Assembly (NCBI GenBank): GCA_023525975.1
Contig: CM042021.1
Span: forward strand, 106,561,501-106,625,500
Source: Smallanthus sonchifolius
Taxonomy: Eukaryota; Streptophyta; Magnoliopsida; Asterales; Asteraceae
Length of the DNA stretch: 64,000 bases
Reading direction: 5' to 3'
Shown here: one piece after another, positions 21,610-31,946 of the stretch
Position numbering within the stretch: the first letter of the stretch is position 1
Layout: every line of letters begins with the position of its first letter
The notes under the pieces: generated by a model
What the model was told of the DNA's origin: nothing
What the model saw: the letters and a program-made list of their open reading frames with translations, nothing else
The model's database searches: none
Position numbers and translations under genes: made by a program

Positions 21610-22958
21610 GAGGAGCATTGGCATTTCATTTTTCCACACCTTCACTCTCGAACCTCCTCTGATCCCAAGCCTTTCTCGAGCCCTCCAGCCGTCCCGACTC
21701 CTGAGCTGCTCCTCCCGGTTCGACCGACGTTCGCTTATCAACCGGACTCGAGCATTTAAAAGCCGAAGAGACCCGAGGAACTCATAGAAGTGAAAGTTAA
21801 GGTGCTAGAGCCCTAAGAGAAAACTCTAAGAGATACTTAGCACTAAGATTATTATCCTTCGATCTACGACTTCAAACTAAAGGTAAATACTCGTCTATAT
21901 CAAAAATACACGTTTTCATGGTGAGAACGATCTTTTCAAAACGATTTATAAGACGTGATTGTGCTATAGGCACCTTCACGCAAAACGATCAAACGATTTA
22001 CGTTTACGAAAAGGGCAAAACACGATAATTAAATATTTACGCATAATAGTCCCAGAATTAGGGATTGAGTTTAATCCAAGTGGACAAGATTAAATCCCAG
22101 AATTAGGGGTTCTACCCCTGTGGATATGATTACCCAAGAAGTGTACGTAAAGTTTGATCAAATATTTATACTCACTCCAGATCCAGTTGGGCCGGGCGGG
22201 GTTGGCTTGTGTGTCGGGTGATTGCGTAAAACTCAGATGTGCTAGTTTTGGCCGCGTAGCCCCCGAGTACTTGTCAAATGTATACAAATGGATAAATCGG
22301 AAGAAAGTGATGTGATCACTGGAATCCACCCATGAAATGTTTAACTGTTTAATTAAACTAATTTTGCCATTTTTGTGAAAATGATTTGAGGTCAAAAAGT
22401 ATTCACCAACATGTAGCTAACGTTCATTTTCAAATGTTTCCAGGAAAAGAATGAAATGACCTCATCATACCAGGACTGGCTACGGCCTAAGTCCCGATGA
22501 TAGTTTTGTTGCACAGCCGGGTCAAGCCACACACCTAGACCCGGTGCAACCTCATCATACCAAATGTGGCTTCGAATTCAGCCACACACCTAGACCCATT
22601 GCACAGAAAGACTCTGAAGAGTAAACAAGGTTTAGGTGACCGAAGGATTACGTTTTCCTTAGGCAGATTACCTCCTTGTAATCCTACTGACTTTACGACA
22701 GAGTTTTGATTTGAAATCAAATGTACAAACGATCGGGTTTTTAAACCCAGATATTTAAATAAAGATAATCTTGGTCTACCCGACGAGATTTCGGTATTTA
22801 CGAAACCAACCTTTGAGGTTGAGATGAAACGATCCATTTTCAAACGTTATTCCGCTGCACGAAAACAAATCTGAAATCAAAGAAGGTACAGAAGGTGCCA
22901 ACTGACGTCGCAGCCTGTTAATGTCTCGGGGGCGCCCGAGGCGGGGTGTGACATTGGT

Positions 22959-22970
22959 TGGTATCAGAGC
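22959..22970 (+). other. Gypsy-A primer binding site (initiator Met tRNA)
   Basis: TGGTATCAGAGC lies five bases after the LTR end. Confidence 0.93.
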
Positions 22971-23105
22971 CTGAGGTTTTAGCGAATTAGATACTTGGGA
23001 CTAGTATCTAAGCTCTAACCAGATTAAGCAATGACTTGCCTACTAAGCAAAAGTAGGTAGACAATTGCCTTTAAGCTGATAATGTCGTAACATGCAGGTA
23101 GTATT

Positions 23106-23800
23106 ATGTCAGGAGGACAAGGATACCATAGCTACTATAACCCTAATGTTACTATTAAACAAGAATCAATGGCAAATAAATACGCACCCATGGAAGAAGG
23201 AAACTTCTCAAGGTATCATACTCTGCCAAAGGCTCCAATAAAGGAGGAATAAGAATCAGACCACCTGAGCCAAATGGGTGGCTCTTAATTTAGTAACTGG
23301 AGATGTACACCACCACATTACCCAGTATCTCCTCCACCAAACTACTCTCCACCTCAAACACCTCCACCGCCCATGTATCCCCCTTACAATAATCAATATG
23401 AGGCAGGGTCTAGCAGGAAAGCCACTAAACCTCGAATGGGGATAAAATAACTTGTTAAGAAGCTTTCCATAACAGGAGCTAGTTTAGAGGAAATTTATAA
23501 AAATCTGGAGAACTACGAAATGTCCGAATCCGAAGGATTCCTTCCTCTACCTCCAGTGGAAGCCTATTCACCACAATCAGTCAGTTATGAACCGTTTGCT
23601 GATTACCTCATATCGGGTCCATACATGAGTAATAATTTGGACACCGACGGAAATTACGCTAACATAAGTTCCAAAAGAGCCTACTCCGGATGTTCTGTAT
23701 CGTAAATCGATTATGCAAATCATCCACAGTACATGGATCCCTATATCCAGGATGAATACGATCTTTTGGCTGAATTCGAAGCCACATTTGACGATCCCTG
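23106..23800 (+). pseudogene. Gypsy-A 5' ORF upstream of gag, broken
   Basis: From the ATG at 23106 the product begins with a Tyr-rich segment and the motif TIKQES, matched by SIKQES near the start of the Gypsy-B 5' ORF, so the two are homologous. A Pro-rich stretch follows (SPPPNYSPPQTPPPPMYPPY), then a Leu/Glu-rich helix-like part and another acidic region. In-frame stops occur at about 23250, 23286, 23446 and 23702. No zinc knuckle, protease or RT is seen. Function unknown. The frame ends where a Copia gag scrap begins near 23800. Confidence 0.6.
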
Positions 23801-24055
23801 ACTGAGAAATATGGAATGCTCTTGAGTCTGCTTAAAGCAAATCTTCTGTTGAACATACTCAGAATCTACGAGACATGCTGCGACAGTCGACTAAAGGTTC
23901 CTCCTCAGTTACAGATTTCGTTCAAAAACTTAAAGGCTTTTGTGACCAGTTGGCTGCCATCGGGCATCCGGTGGATGACTCGGACAAGTTGCACTAGTTT
24001 TTGTGTGGCATTGGGCCGTCTTTTGAAGGTTTCTCCATTGCCATTCGATCATCTA
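23800..24055 (+). pseudogene. Copia gag fragment (UBN2-type) in the mosaic
   Basis: One plus-strand frame reads LRDMLRQSTKGSSSVTDF and FCDQLAAIGHPVDDSDKLH, followed after a stop by FLCGIGPSFEGF. This is the conserved core of plant Copia gag capsid and is unlike any Gypsy gag. About 85 codons remain with one stop near 23995. The flanks are Gypsy-A on the left and the truncated Gypsy-C LTR on the right, so this is a scrap joined by insertion or recombination. Confidence 0.8.
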
Positions 24056-24432
24056 TATGCTTTGGGGGGAACGCTGCAGAGGAACGCCGCGGGGGACCCT
24101 ATATATAAGCTTCTTTGGTACTTCATGGTGAAACCTTTACAACGATTTAGGGTAAGAGCTAGGTCTGAAAACATGGCGGAGACACATGCTATTGTATGAT
24201 GAATATGTGAACGCATGATAACAAATTATGCAATACGTGCTAAGTTTGAATGTATGATGGAAATGAGTCTAAACCCTAAAATGGAATATGACAGTACTCA
24301 CGAAACGTTAAAGGGGTGGTGGATACGTTGCTGGTACTTCCAATATATAAACCTCTTTAGTACATTGTGGAGAAACCGTTACAAAGTTTTAAGGTGAGAA
24401 CTAGTTGGGACTTGATCAAGCATAAGCATGTA

Positions 24433-24437
<5 letters not shown>

Positions 24438-24475
<38 letters not shown>
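24438..24475. repeat. (TA)n microsatellite
   Basis: A run of about 19 TA units lies inside the truncated Gypsy-C LTR. Confidence 0.9.
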
Positions 24476-24480
<5 letters not shown>

Positions 24481-24549
24481 GGTATTAATAAATGTTTGAT
24501 AAATTGGGAGGCTGTGAGTCAATGACACTCAAGGTCCCAATGGAAAACA

Positions 24550-24815
24550 AAGTGCCAAGCCTACGGGGCGGAAGGGCCTTGTAAGTGAATAACCTACGGG
24601 GTTAATGGAAAAAGGGTGTCGAGTCTATGGGGCGGAAGGGCCCTGTGAATGAAATTAAAAAGGTGCCTAGACTACGGGCAGAAGGGCATTGTGAATGGGA
24701 ATGAAAAGGTGCCGAGCCTACGGGCGGAAGGGCCTAAATAAAAAGGTGTCGAGTCTATAGGCGGAAGGGCCTGGTAAAGGTGCCGAGTCTATGAGGTGGA
24801 AGAGCCTAAAATAAA
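24550..24815 (+). repeat. Tandem repeat in the Gypsy-C LTR
   Basis: About six degenerate copies of a 40-60 bp unit built on GGTGCCGAGCCTACGGGCGG followed by AAGGGCC. The minus-strand Gypsy-C copies lack this array, which marks a different subfamily. Confidence 0.8.
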
Positions 24816-25097
24816 TAATAAAATAAAAAGACGCAGTGTACTTACTTAGCATAAGCTAATCTAAAAATGTTTTCCAAACACTATAGGAAAGAGGCACGTG
24901 GAATGATGTTTCCTGAGGATGAGGTCGTCGGAGCTGAAGAATCACTATAGTATGTGTAATAGAATATTGTACGTATAAAAAACATCTATAATAAAATATG
25001 CCTTTGTCACTACGGTGACGAGGTTTTTGAAAACTAGGACCATTTTCCGCATAATAACTTTGATAAAATAATAAGATAAAAATAGGATGTTTCAGGT

Positions 25098-25109
25098 TGG
25101 TATCAGAGC
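25098..25109 (+). other. Gypsy-C primer binding site (plus-strand copy)
   Basis: TGGTATCAGAGC lies three bases after the LTR end. Confidence 0.92.
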
Positions 25110-25603
25110 ACAGTTTGAGGGATTTAAGTATCGGAAGGGTACTTAAACTCAAACCATAAGTGCTCGTGATATGAATAGGGATTCAATCTGAGGCCATCCG
25201 AGGAAGCAAGTACGTTTAAACTCCAGTGCTAGACATAAAGGTGTGATCATATGTGGGCTGACATTGTTATGAGATAAGCTCTATGTGATAGTTGGGAGTA
25301 TCATGATGTGTAACATATATTACCTCATACCTGCCAATATGAGAGTTAATATATGGGACCATCATGATATCGCAAACGTCATATGATACTTATGTCAGCA
25401 GATAGTAAGACGGGAATGTGAATATGCATGATTAGGATGCATAAATGAATGTGCATAAGTGGAAAATGCATGAATAGGCCTTACATGAAACCCTAGAATG
25501 TTTGAGTTAGACTAGGATAATATGAGGCCTATAAATGCGAACCCTTAGTTTGTGATTAGGGTAAACAAGTGAGAAATTAAACGAATTTATGTCTCAGTAA
25601 ACT

Positions 25604-26815
25604 ATGGCTGAGCATCAGAATAAAGAAATATGTGACGAAGGGAGCCATGGGAGAGCTGCGTTTCCACCTCCCGATGAAAACGAAGTCGAACAAGTCCCAG
25701 AAAATATCAGGAGATGGATTTCTTTCAAGGTAGGAAAAGTGTGTAACGCAAATCTTCCAATTAAGCAAGCTGAATTACAAAGTTCATTGGAAATCTGGTT
25801 TGAGAACCATAAGAAGGTCGAAAAACCTCAGACGGCAGAGGATGGAAATTCCAAATCAACCTGATGCACATATAAGGACTTTATGACATGCAAACCAATG
25901 GAATTCAAGGGAGCCGTTAATCCCTTAGAAAGGCAAAGGTGGATAGCTGCAATGGAAACAGTTTTTGATACATGTCATTTCATTAAGGAGGACGAAGTAA
26001 CATTCGCCACCAACCATCTGAAAGAAAGAGCTGATGATTGGTGGGGAGTGGTGAAGAGAGAGAAAGGAAGAGATAGAATCAGAGAAATGAGATGGGAAGA
26101 ATTTAAAGAAATCTTCCTAAAACACTGCGAGCAGCAATAGATAGAATTACGGAGGAATTCTTAAACCTTCGTCAAACAAAGAGTCAGTGGATGAGATTAC
26201 TGGCATTTTCTTCAATAAAGCCAGATTCTGCCTTGCTTTGCTGACAACCCCCGAGATGTGGATGACACGATACCATCACATTTTGAAAATAGAAATTATA
26301 GAATTTATTCATCCGTCCAAGTGTTCAAACTTGGAGGAAATGATAGACTGGGCACGAGAGCGAGAGACAGAGCTCAAAAGACAGAAGGAAGGAGACGAAA
26401 AGAGGAAAAGAGAGAATTATCCATCTCATATGCCTCTTCAGAAATTCAAATTCATTAAACCTGGAGGCGGTCCCTCTCCGAGGAGAGATATAAGGGACTG
26501 TAGAAATTATGGATAGAGACACCTAAGAGAGTGCCGACTCGGGCCTCTCAACTGTATGAAGTGCGTGAAGACTGGACATTCAACACATCAATGCAAGAGT
26601 CTAGTAAGATTATGTTATAACTATTATAAGCTGGGACACTTCAGTATGGAATGTCCTGAGCTACGATCTCAGACGGAGAAGACAGGAGAAGGGTTAAGAG
26701 TGGCGGATAATGAAATTAAACGGATTGAGGCTCTAAAACCAAGGGTAGGGCTTTTCAGATCACAGCCGAGGAAGAAAAAGATACTCCTTGCGTCGTATCA
26801 GGTACCTTCCTTTTG
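25604..26815 (+). pseudogene. Gypsy-C gag (plus-strand copy), broken
   Basis: It starts MAEHQNKEICDEGSHG and reads into a capsid region with FKGAVNPLERQRWIAAME and TFATNHLKERADDWWGVVK, the Retrotrans_gag core. A basic, Arg/Glu-rich stretch and two knuckle regions follow: CVKTGHSTHQC (26559-26595, only part of the Cys set) and CYNYYKLGHFSMEC (26614-26655, second Cys replaced by Tyr). Frame changes near 25865, 26140 and 26460 plus stops break it. The same protein is encoded on the minus strand at 54554-55933. Confidence 0.88.
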
Positions 26816-26819
26816 AACT

Positions 26820-27360
26820 CTACCTACTTGTGTTTTATTCGATACAGGAGCTAGTTGATAGTTTATTTCGTTAAAGCCTAAAAGTTCTGGAAAATTCGAT
26901 AGAAGTAAGTTGGGTAAGGCATTAGAGGTCGAAATCGCGAGTGATAAAAACTGCGTAGTGACTGAAGTATGCCGAGATTGCCGACAATTGATCGAAGGAG
27001 AGGAATATCTTGTTGACTTAATTCCTATGGCAATGCAAGAATTCGATGTGATCAATGGAATGGACTGGTTATCTTTGCATGTTGTCATAATTATATGTAA
27101 TCAAAAGATCGTGTGATTCACGACATCTACCAGAAAAGAAGTTAGAGTCACTGGCGAACAACAGAACCAAATTACATTGTGTACGATGGCTAAGATAAAT
27201 GGCTACGTAAGGCAAGGTCACCAAGCAGTCTTAGCCTACATAGCTAATGTAAAGATGAAAGGAAAGGAACTGGATCAAGTTCCAGTGGTGAAAGGATTTC
27301 CTGATGTATTTCTTGATGGTCTCTCATGTGCTCCACCTGAGAGAGAGAGAGAGAGATCGA
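26820..27360 (+). pseudogene. Gypsy-C protease region (plus-strand copy)
   Basis: VLFDTGAS at about 26830-26855 is the retropepsin active site. FDVINGMDWLSLH at about 27042-27075 is the conserved distal part (usually IIGMDWL). A stop lies directly after DTGAS. The linker to RT ends in a (GA)n run at 27340-27356 that breaks the frame. Confidence 0.85.
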
Positions 27361-27394
27361 ATTCATAATCGATTTAATTCCTGAAGCTAAGCCA

Positions 27395-27875
27395 GTGGCA
27401 AAGGCTTCTTACCGGTTAGCACCAACTGAAATGAAGGAATTAATGCCGCAACTGCAGGAGTTGTTAGACAAAGGATTTATACGTCCAAGTGTATCCCCTT
27501 GGGGTGCACCAATCCCGTTCGTCAAGAAGAAGGACGGTAGTATGAGAATGTGCATAAGACTACCAAGAATTGAATAAAATGAATATCAAGAATAGGTATC
27601 CTTTACCTTGGATTGATGATCTGTTCAATCAACTGCAATGATCTTGTTGTTTTTCTAAAATTGACTTGAGATCCTGTTATCTCCAAGTCAAGGTACGAGA
27701 GGAGGATGTACCTAAAATGACATTTAGAACTCGTTACCGACATTATGAGTTTGTGGTAATGCCATTTTGAGTAACAAATGCTCTGGCAGTTTTCATGGAA
27801 CCCATGAATAGAGTATGCCGGCCAATGTTAGATAAATTTGTTATTGTCTTCATTGATGATATTCTGAATTTTCAA
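27395..27875 (+). pseudogene. Gypsy-C reverse transcriptase fragment, ends at the active site
   Basis: ELLDKGFIRPSVSPWGAP and FVKKKDGSMRMC are the first Gypsy RT blocks. A deletion and frame changes follow near 27560. Later codons still spell parts of the FSKIDL and YGH(Y/F)EF regions and end with FIDDIL at about 27852-27869, after which unrelated sequence begins. RNase H and integrase are absent, so this copy is cut off inside RT. Confidence 0.85.
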
Positions 27876-29466
27876 GACATCCGGACCTTTTTTTTAGAGT
27901 TTCTGATTGTAATTTGAGTGAAGCTTGTTATAAGGGTTTTGTTAGCTAGTATCGATTCACCACCCCAGGGGAGCTCACCCGGGGTGGATGAAAGTTGTAA
28001 ACTTTCCATATCCAGGAACTTATTGTAATCATCTGAGTGGATTATTAATTGAAATCATGGAGTTTATGTTCTTAGTTTTCTTTTTGTGTGCTCTTCATCT
28101 ATGTTTCTTTTGATTTATCAATAAACAACTTATCTATAGCTGATTTCTTGATCTGATCCTGTCTAGAATCATTCTAGCATGGAGATCCATCTGTTTAGGA
28201 CCTACACTTAACTGTGGAGTTCTCCTCGCATCCACTATATTAAGCCCCAAAACGCGTTGTTGATATTTGAGGCGGGGCATTCCTTATGAACCAAGAATCT
28301 CTCCCGTAGACAGAACAGAACACAACGATGTGGGATTTGACTAGGGTGTTACAAGAGGAGTCTTGTACACAAGCAAACAGAGGAGTCTTTCATTCGTGCA
28401 AGCACAACGTTCCAAGCCTCCGGGACTTGGGATGGTAAAGATGCAATGGTATCATTTGAGTGCTTGTTCACTCAATAATAAGAATGAGAACGACCTTATT
28501 GATTCAAATAAATAAATACGGAATAATAAGGGTTGAAGATGATGAAATGGGGTTGTTATGATTGTATGGTGTGAATAAACATCCATTAGGGGTGAATGTT
28601 GGTCTAATGAGGCTTATTCACGGGTCAGGGGTCATAGGTTAGTGGCTATAGGATCACAAATCATATGAGTCAAATGGGTCAGAAGTTAGTTTTATGTATT
28701 TTGGCATGTTTATTTAATGCTTTACTAGTATCAAGTAGTGGGCTAGATCATGGGTTAGGGTTACTTGTTTTTAGGTTTTATTTTACGTGTTTGGGCCTAT
28801 TTAGTAGCAAGTTTAGGGTTAGAAAAGAGTAATTGTTTTTGTTCCTGTTTTCACGAATTAATTAATGAGAAACGCGCCGATCATCGTTTTTAATCAACGG
28901 CTGTCCAAAATGCTCGACGTTCGAAACTCGCTCGAACTCGTTCAAAAAATGCTCAGAAATATGATCGTTCGATTTCGTCTCGGTTTGCAAAGGTACGCTT
29001 GCTCGTTTGGTTTGGCATGAATTAATTTTTAATTTATATATATAATGAATTAATATTTTAAACATTTATAAATAACTCTTTTCTCCCAATCCATTATAGA
29101 ACTTCTTATAGTGAGTCAAGAGTAGCCTAACATAAAACCTATAAAGAAAAAAAAAACCTCTTTAGTAATTACGTTACTTCACTAGTTAACCCTCAGAGCC
29201 CTCTCCTCAACTCAAGTCTCAAATCGTCTCTATCTAAAATCCCTAACCCTAACCAGACGCCGCCTTCATGAGAAGCCTTTGTGGCTCTGCGATTCAAGTC
29301 TCAAATCGTCTCTCCCTCTTGGTTAATAGATCAGCCTTTGCAGCTCACGATTAGTGACGCCGAGCGACGAGCAGCTTTTGTGGCTCTGCAATTCAAATGG
29401 CACACTAGACAGTACAGTTGGTTCTCATCACTTGGTATTCTCTTTAAAACGCTTACTATATTCTAA
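27876..29466. other. Unassigned intergenic sequence
   Basis: I recognise no protein domain over 1.6 kb. It holds a GC-rich hairpin at 27960-27986 (CCACCCC..GGGGTGG arms), a GATGTGGGATTTGACTAGG block near 28329 of the kind often seen near plant retroelement ends, a (CCCTAAC)-like doublet at 29243-29254, and a small internal duplication (CAAGTCTCAAATCGTCTCT at about 29212 and 29297). Confidence 0.5.
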
Positions 29467-30290
29467 AAACATACAGCGGAAGTCTCGCTCAAAATAGTAA
29501 TTATATTTCAATAATATTATTACACATTACCTTACTAAATGAACGTACGCACACCAACCCGAGTAGCACCGCTCCCAGGTCAAGATACGTCGACCACGAA
29601 GCTCACCTGCAAAACAATCTATCGTACACACAAAGTCAGCTACGCTGAGTGAGTTGTAATAGTTTAGTTTCAATAAAATCCATCTTGTCACAATTATGTC
29701 CATCTAGGACACTCTCCAACCCTTATAAAATAGTTGTACAATTTATTATCATATAGATAACCCATGTCATCTTATGATATCCAAAAAGTTTCACCACCCC
29801 AGACTCATCCCGTAGTACATAATCTCATAAACCTCACCGACATGAATCAATCTTACTACACTGAATACTCATAATCTACCACCTGTGTTAACCCAAAAAC
29901 CTGGTTAACAATCCCTAGACATTGACTTACTCAGCCTTGACCAAGGCTCTCACAATTCAACTGACACGACAATTGTAAACAACACATCACAATCCCGACA
30001 CAACGGTCAATCTAACTCTACTCGCCTCATTAATATAATCTACATAGCATAATAATATCATCTCACACACAAAAAATATAACTCAACACTTGCATGCAAT
30101 TTAACACATATATATGCACACAAACACATACCTCGTCACTACACCCTCGTCAGGGTTACCCTCGTTAGGGTGTTCGACCCACCCCGAGCTCATCATTAAC
30201 CTGCTCAATATGGTCACCTTTGGTGACTTCCCGAAGGACTTCGTCCTTAACAATCCCGTTTGCCGTGTCATAAAGACAACGATGCAAACA
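29467..30290 (-). mobile_element. Gypsy-type LTR fragment, copy B, part 1
   Basis: Homologous to copy A from its first bases (CGGAAGTCT, then CATTACCT..GCACACCAAC and CACCTGCAAAACAATCTA). It is cut by the Athila-like element at 30291 and resumes at 38440. Non-coding. Confidence 0.6.
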
Positions 30291-31946
30291 TGATGTGCAC
30301 GTGATATTAGTTTAATTATATATTTTTAGATATGGTTTCACGAGATCAGGTTTTAAATTTATAAAATAATAATTACTTTAAACTTAAAAACACACACAAT
30401 AGGCAAGTGTACCAATCGCAGCGTAATATAGTTTAGGTAAGAACCAAGTATTGAACCAATGGACATGGTCGAGTTCCAATAATTAACTTTTGTTATCATT
30501 TAGCCAGTTTTAATTTGTGAGTGGGTTTTGTGTGCTTGTGAAGCAGAAAAGTAAATGACAGAAAAGTAAATGATGGTAAAGAAAATAACAGAAAAGTAAA
30601 AACATACGTGATATGTGTAACAGGAATGTAAATAGCCGAATAGTAAATAGCAGAAAAGTAAATATCTCGGAAATGATCAGGTTACGAAGAGTATTGTTTT
30701 GGGCTTCGAATCTGCTTGGTATATGATAATGTTAAGTTTACTAATCCGGTGGTATGACTACTACAAACGTGTGAATGGTACACTGCTAGAGCCTCATTCC
30801 CATAACATTTGATTCATGAATTATACTTTTTAATAATAAAATGGTAATGATTCCAGCTTGGGACAATGTTACCTTCAACTCTTCGAATACTATCTCCAAG
30901 TTGGTTTAATACATCGAACTTAAATACTTAATTATTATTAATAAAAAGGTGATTAGACTTTGCTCACCCGGAGGCGGTGCAACAATAGTACCATGTATAA
31001 AGACGTACTGTTCCCAACGTGATTTCACCAATTCTTAGTCTCATAACAAGTTCTTTTAAAGACGTACAACCTTATTAGTATTAACCAAGCCTTGGCTTAT
31101 CAAAATATTCTTGTATAAAGACGTACAAGTTTCAAGATAACTTTGATTAAAAAGGTTTTACGGCCTTACACTTTAAAATCAAGAACACTCACAAGTGTAA
31201 AGACAAGTTTAGAAAATAATAAAAAGCTAACCTAGAAGGTGGTTTTAAGAGCGAATAGTTAAAGACATAAACATACCACTAGATTAATACGTTAAAAATT
31301 AACACACACCAAACTTCATCTTCACCCTAGCAATACAAAGAGTTTAGCCACGAATGGCCATACTAACTAGCGTTACGCTGACTTTCATAGTCTCCCCTAA
31401 TGCGCACAAAGAAGAGGAGCCTCTCTACTCTCTACTATCTACTCTAATCTACAAAATTCTCTCTTCTGGATACTTGATAATGCTTCTTGATGTATGGAAA
31501 GGTGTGTGAAACCAAGAACCCAAGCCATCTATTTATAGGCTTCAAAATATGCATTGCACGGCCATGTAATGGCCTCGCGAATCAAAACGGGTACAGAGGA
31601 CAGTGTATTGGGCCTAGGGAGCAAGATTAGGTCTGCACGGCCGTGCATGGCATTGCACGACTGTGCAATGCCCTATCAGCTCCCCAGCTTTGTCTTTTAG
31701 CTGCTTGTTGACTTGTGTTGACCAATTTTGACTTCTTGGGGGTCAAAGCTCGGGAATGATCCTTCTAGAAGCTTGATTTCTTGGTGCTTTTGATTGGTTT
31801 TAGCTTGGTTTATCTTTAAGACTCCGAATAACATGCAATTACAAATTATAGACGTTTTATGTATCAATTGCTAAGTTATTATTTAATTAGTACCATAATA
31901 TGGGGATTATTATGCATGCAAAACATGTATAAATGATGGCACATCA
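30291..31946 (-). repeat. Athila-like 3' LTR
   Basis: It starts TGATGTGCACG and ends GGCACATCA on the plus strand. It aligns throughout with 36779-38434, with scattered substitutions and small indels by eye. It contains palindromes at 31555-31670 and a TATA-like site at 31529-31538. Confidence 0.95.

Larger units (their letters stand above)
21124..22953 (+). repeat. Gypsy-A 5' LTR
   Basis: About 1830 bp. It starts TATAACACCTGG, a degraded form of the TGTAACACCTG start of Gypsy-B, and ends GGCGGGGTGTGACA. A primer site five bases further on fixes the right end. It holds a U3 palindrome array (21241-21583), a TATA box at 21602 and a long R-U5. No 3' LTR partner is present in the window, so the element is truncated. 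Confidence 0.88.
24077..25094 (+). repeat. Gypsy-C LTR, 5'-truncated
   Basis: The end GATGTTTCA and the following primer site fix the right border. Blocks such as GCTGGTACTTCC..TATA and TTAGCATAAGCTAAT match, in reverse complement, the Gypsy-C LTRs at 49304-51434 and 56450-58486. The U3 part with its palindromes and TATA region is missing; the copy starts about 1 kb in. It contains a tandem repeat at 24550-24815. Confidence 0.8.

Noticed and set aside
28230..28345. Possible Cassandra/TRIM LTR with 5S-like sequence
   Set aside because: The GATGTGGGA block is suggestive, but I found no 5S A/C-box, no paired LTR and no primer site.
29243..29254. CCCTAACCCTAACC telomere-like doublet
   Set aside because: Only two units, and the plant telomere unit is CCCTAAA. 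Such telo-box-like motifs are common near promoters; not a telomeric array.
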